Source of the DNA: Candidatus Nitrotoga sp. AM1P
GTDB lineage: Bacteria > Pseudomonadota > Gammaproteobacteria > Burkholderiales > Gallionellaceae
Assembly: GCF_013168275.1 (NCBI RefSeq)
Contig: NZ_AP019547.1
Span: forward strand, 1,674,001 to 1,738,000
DNA length: 64,000 nucleotides
Direction: 5' to 3'
Position 1 is the stretch's first letter, and each line of letters begins with the position of its first letter. A model generated the notes under the pieces. That model was not told the DNA's origin and made no database searches. It saw only the letters and a list, made by a program, of their open reading frames with translations. Below, in pieces: positions 61,642 to 64,000 of this stretch. The position numbers were made by a program, and so were the translations under genes.

Positions 61642-62502
61642 TTAAAATCCTGAACTCGAGCCAAAAAACTCAACCATCAAAAAATCTTCAAGCCCCTCAT
61701 TATCTTCCATGCGTGCTGACAGAACGATAACGCGGTTGAGGCGATGCGATTCCCAATTAAAATCCCCTTTGAAATGTTTGCGAATCAGCTCGATCATCCT
61801 GCGAATAATTGCGCGTTTCACATCCCCACTTAACCCGGCATCGACTTCGATAACCTCACGTCGAGAATTGTTATAGTCTGTTGTCCAGCCTCGAAATGAA
61901 AATCGAGCGGTCCTGACCCCCATGCTGATAATTTGGAACACACCGCTTATACCTTCTGGCTGGAGGTTGCGCCTGATGTTAGCCATCCTTTTTTCGTCAG
62001 CTGAAAGCTGGCGTGGGTTAGATAGGGTTTCTGTATTTTCTCGTTCATCAGCCATCTCAGCTGCCTGACGGCGTGCTCTGGCGGCATTAATATAGCTTGC
62101 CAAATCGGTGGGAGGCGCTGAATTTGGAGCTGGACGGATAGCTACTGGAACTTCAGTTTCTGTGACTGCTTTTTCCGGTAAAGGCTTAATCGGTATTTCT
62201 GTTTCGATAGGCCGAGGTTGAGGCGAAGGTGGCGGTTCATGTTTCGGCTCGGGTTCGGGTTCGGGTTTCGGCTCAGGTTTAGGAGGTTCAATCTGAGAAT
62301 TCGATTTTGGAGGTGAGGATTCTTGTTCTGGTTCTGTGTCGGGCAATTCTACAAAGCGTGCATCAATGGGCGGCGAAGAAACAATTTCTTCCTTGGGAGA
62401 TTTCAGGAAATAGCCAAATTCCCAAATGATGACCAGCCAAATGAGGGCCGCCAGTGGTATTGGCCACCAGAATCGAATCTCCTTCGATCTTGATTCGGAC
62501 AT
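61642..62502 (-). CDS. TonB-like protein with Pro-rich spacer
   Basis: 286 residues from ATG 62502 (MSESRSKEIRFWW); a GTG at 62511, just after the exbD stop, would add three. One TM helix (PLAALIWLVIIWEFGYFL), a periplasmic spacer of Pro/Glu/Lys repeats (about 45-130, PEPKPEPEPEPKHEP), and a C-terminal domain of about 130 residues. The TM-spacer plan and the ExbBD neighbours support TonB function; the C-terminal domain does not show the usual TonB YP motif, so it may be a divergent or specialised TonB. Confidence 0.72.
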   Translation of the reverse strand: MSESRSKEIRFWWPIPLAALIWLVIIWEFGYFLKSPKEEIVSSPPIDARFVELPDTEPEQESSPPKSNSQIEPPKPEPKPEPEPEPKHEPPPSPQPRPIETEIPIKPLPEKAVTETEVPVAIRPAPNSAPPTDLASYINAARARRQAAEMADERENTETLSNPRQLSADEKRMANIRRNLQPEGISGVFQIISMGVRTARFSFRGWTTDYNNSRREVIEVDAGLSGDVKRAIIRRMIELIRKHFKGDFNWESHRLNRVIVLSARMEDNEGLEDFLMVEFFGSSSGF

Positions 62503-62512
62503 GCTTACCACG

Positions 62513-62914
62513 TCATTTATGTTTTACCGCAATCAAAAAATGTTCGGCACCGGCGGATCGAGCCTGCAACATCGCCTGCACTACTATGCCTTGCGGTGCT
62601 TCGTTGTCCGCGGATACGACCACGCTTTGTTGTGAAGCTTGTAACAGTGGCTTGAGCGTGGTGGCCAGGGTTTCCAGTGTTACAGGAATACGATTGATAA
62701 AGATTTTGCTGTCACCCGTCAGCGTCAACGTTACCGGTGCATCAGCACGGAGCTTTTCGGCTTCTCCTTGAGGTAGATTCACCTGCAGGGAATCAAGATT
62801 CTGCATCGACAATGAAGACAGCATGAATGTCACCAGCAAGAAAAACATCACATCAATCATCGGAATGATCTCGATGCGTCCCTTGCGATACGTTCTGGAT
62901 TTACGCAGTTTCAT
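62513..62914 (-). CDS. exbD: ExbD-type biopolymer transport protein (second set)
   Basis: 133 residues; TM helix near 18-38 with the conserved Asp in IIPMIDVMFFLLVTFML, and a periplasmic domain ending EHFLIAVKHK. Partner of the ExbB encoded 5 bp upstream and of the TonB-like protein immediately downstream. Distinct from the exbD next to lpxK. Confidence 0.92.
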   Translation of the reverse strand: MKLRKSRTYRKGRIEIIPMIDVMFFLLVTFMLSSLSMQNLDSLQVNLPQGEAEKLRADAPVTLTLTGDSKIFINRIPVTLETLATTLKPLLQASQQSVVVSADNEAPQGIVVQAMLQARSAGAEHFLIAVKHK

Positions 62915-62919
62915 GGGCG

Positions 62920-63549
62920 CTATTCCTGCTGATCCAAACGGATGTGATCAATCAGGCGTGTACCAAGGCGCTCCATTTCATCCATTGTTTGGGATTGCAG
63001 ACGAGAAAAATAATTAAATCCAAATAAAGCAATGAGTGCGATTAATAAGCCAACGGCAGTTGCAATAAGTGCCTGCGCCACGCCTCCTGTCACCCCCGTA
63101 GGATTGACGATGCCGCTGCCGCCGATTATTTGGAAGGCATGCATCATTCCAATAATGGTTCCCATCAGCCCGAGCAAAGGCGCCGCGGTAACGATTGTTT
63201 CTAACACCCATAACCGACGTGCGAGGGATGTTTCAATCACCAGAGCTTCATCAGCTGCACGAGATTCAGTCCACCATGAAGGTCGATGCCGGTTGGCGAT
63301 CACCACCTCAAAGAACCGCTTGTAGTAATGACGCTCGTTCAGCCCGGAAAGTATCTTTTCCAGGTCTTCCCATGCGAAACCATAAGTTTCAACAAGATTC
63401 AGTAAGTCATATGAAAGACGTGCAAAACGCCAATAGAGGAATGCCTTCTCCAGCATAATGGCTAAAGCGATTACCCCCAGTAAAGACAATGGCACGATAA
63501 TCATCCCGCCGAGTTTAAATGCGATCCAGGCTTCTTGTAGTTCTTGCAT
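62920..63549 (-). CDS. exbB: ExbB/MotA/TolQ-type proton channel protein (second set)
   Basis: 209 residues from ATG 63549 (MQELQEAWIAF), chosen because GGAG lies 6 bases upstream and sits inside the 4-codon-longer alternative. Three TM helices; LLGLMGTIIGMMHAFQII marks the second. First gene of an exbB-exbD-tonB-like set that would energise outer-membrane transport. No receptor gene lies within the window. Confidence 0.92.
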   Translation of the reverse strand: MQELQEAWIAFKLGGMIIVPLSLLGVIALAIMLEKAFLYWRFARLSYDLLNLVETYGFAWEDLEKILSGLNERHYYKRFFEVVIANRHRPSWWTESRAADEALVIETSLARRLWVLETIVTAAPLLGLMGTIIGMMHAFQIIGGSGIVNPTGVTGGVAQALIATAVGLLIALIALFGFNYFSRLQSQTMDEMERLGTRLIDHIRLDQQE

Positions 63550-64000
63550 GGTTATCTCCAAATGAAAGGGATAATCCCCATTTGCTTGTTAAAAAACTTA
63601 TTGATGATTACCAGGAAAATTTTCGTCGTAGTCCAAACTGAGATACATCTGTTCCAATTTTAATTCCCTGAACTTCCTCATTTTACTCAACTTTAGACAT
63701 TCAGCCTTCATCTTTACATCTCCCGAACGATGACACTATTAAAGCTGAAACGATAATAACTCTTGTTACCTGATACTAATGGCTGCACTAGACTCGCAAT
63801 TTTGGGTTACCGTGCTGTTTCGGGAAGGTCAATATCGAAGACTTCTGGTTGAAACCGTCCCTTTAGACAAACCTGTGCCTAGAATTGATCGTGAGTGCTC
63901 AGACAAAGGTGCATCTTGAACTTGATGAGATAAGCAAGATTTAAATCAATCAGGCTTTTCGGTATATCGTAATATTCACGCTTGTGCGTTAGCTTTAACG
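63550..64000. other. Upstream region of the second exbB set
   Basis: About 450 bases to the window edge. Apart from the small ORF candidate at 63598-63711, nothing is recognised. Confidence 0.4.
63598..63711 (-). CDS. Candidate small protein, 37 residues, upstream of exbB
   Basis: ATG 63711 with GGGAG eight bases upstream opens a 37-codon frame (MKAECLKLSKMRKFRELKLE..., ending NFPGNHQ) that stops 48 bp before exbB. Charged and helical in character, no membrane segment. The good ribosome site and position make it plausible as an operon small protein, but there is no family evidence. Confidence 0.35.
   Translation of the reverse strand: MKAECLKLSKMRKFRELKLEQMYLSLDYDENFPGNHQ

Overview
The window looks like chromosomal DNA of a Gram-negative betaproteobacterium, most likely of the Nitrosomonadales (Gallionella, Sideroxydans or Nitrotoga-like). 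This placement is an inference. It rests on a housekeeping gene order familiar from that group (rpsP-rimM-trmD-rplS; exbB-exbD-lpxK-trm112-kdsB-adk; rpmB-rpmG), on lipid A and KDO genes, on a bfd-bfr pair behind a Fur-like site, and on a pyrophosphate-dependent phosphofructokinase beside a proton-pumping pyrophosphatase. No rRNA or marker phylogeny is available inside the window.

Layout. 1-2.4 kb: a large exported YD/TIG-repeat protein on the minus strand, running off the left edge and broken by an in-frame stop just after its first YD repeats. 2.6-5.9 kb: guaA and guaB (GMP synthesis). 6.1-9.1 kb: an alpha/beta hydrolase, a small membrane protein and two tandem DUF1566 proteins. 9.4-14.7 kb, plus strand: glyoxalase-fold protein, RIO1-like kinase, htpG, an unknown anchored protein and a HIT protein. 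14.7-18.5 kb: FGGY kinase, ppa, and glnA with an NtrC-like site upstream. 18.6-20.3 kb: a leucine-rich leader peptide followed by leuA. 20.4-23.6 kb: a two-gene ABC exporter, queD, and bfd-bfr.

23.6-27.6 kb is accessory DNA next to tRNA-Arg(CCU): a decayed gene with a 23-nt tandem duplication, a broken IS3-family element, an orphan exported protein, and about 750 bp of AT-rich DNA ending in an orphan terminator. 27.9-33.8 kb: an outer-membrane beta-barrel protein, an FKBP isomerase, folD, hppA and pfp. 34.5 kb: a Fic protein. 36.0-40.6 kb: gamma carbonic anhydrase, GlcG/HbpS-like protein, adk, kdsB, trm112, lpxK, exbD and exbB, tightly packed. 41-43 kb: xseA behind two perfect DnaA boxes, then rpmB-rpmG. 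43-51.7 kb: desaturase, SpoIIAA-like protein, DMT exporter, Rieske oxygenase, DUF4254 protein, a multi-domain glycosyltransferase fusion, a cytochrome c and a BON protein. 51.8-59.4 kb: xerD, ogt, the rplS-trmD-rimM-rpsP operon, a second broken IS, a ccsA/ypjD-like gene and ffh. 59.4-64 kb: an IS30 remnant, pirin with a divergent LysR regulator, and an ExbB-ExbD-TonB-like set.

The observations most worth following are the candidate leucine leader peptide before leuA, the pfp-hppA pyrophosphate module with a K+-independent-type pump, the DUF5672/SEC-C/TPR/GT9-like fusion, the tandem DnaA boxes before xseA, and the eroded island at tRNA-Arg. I found no CRISPR array, no prophage and no recognisable defence operon. 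I cannot claim a demonstrably new system from this sequence alone.
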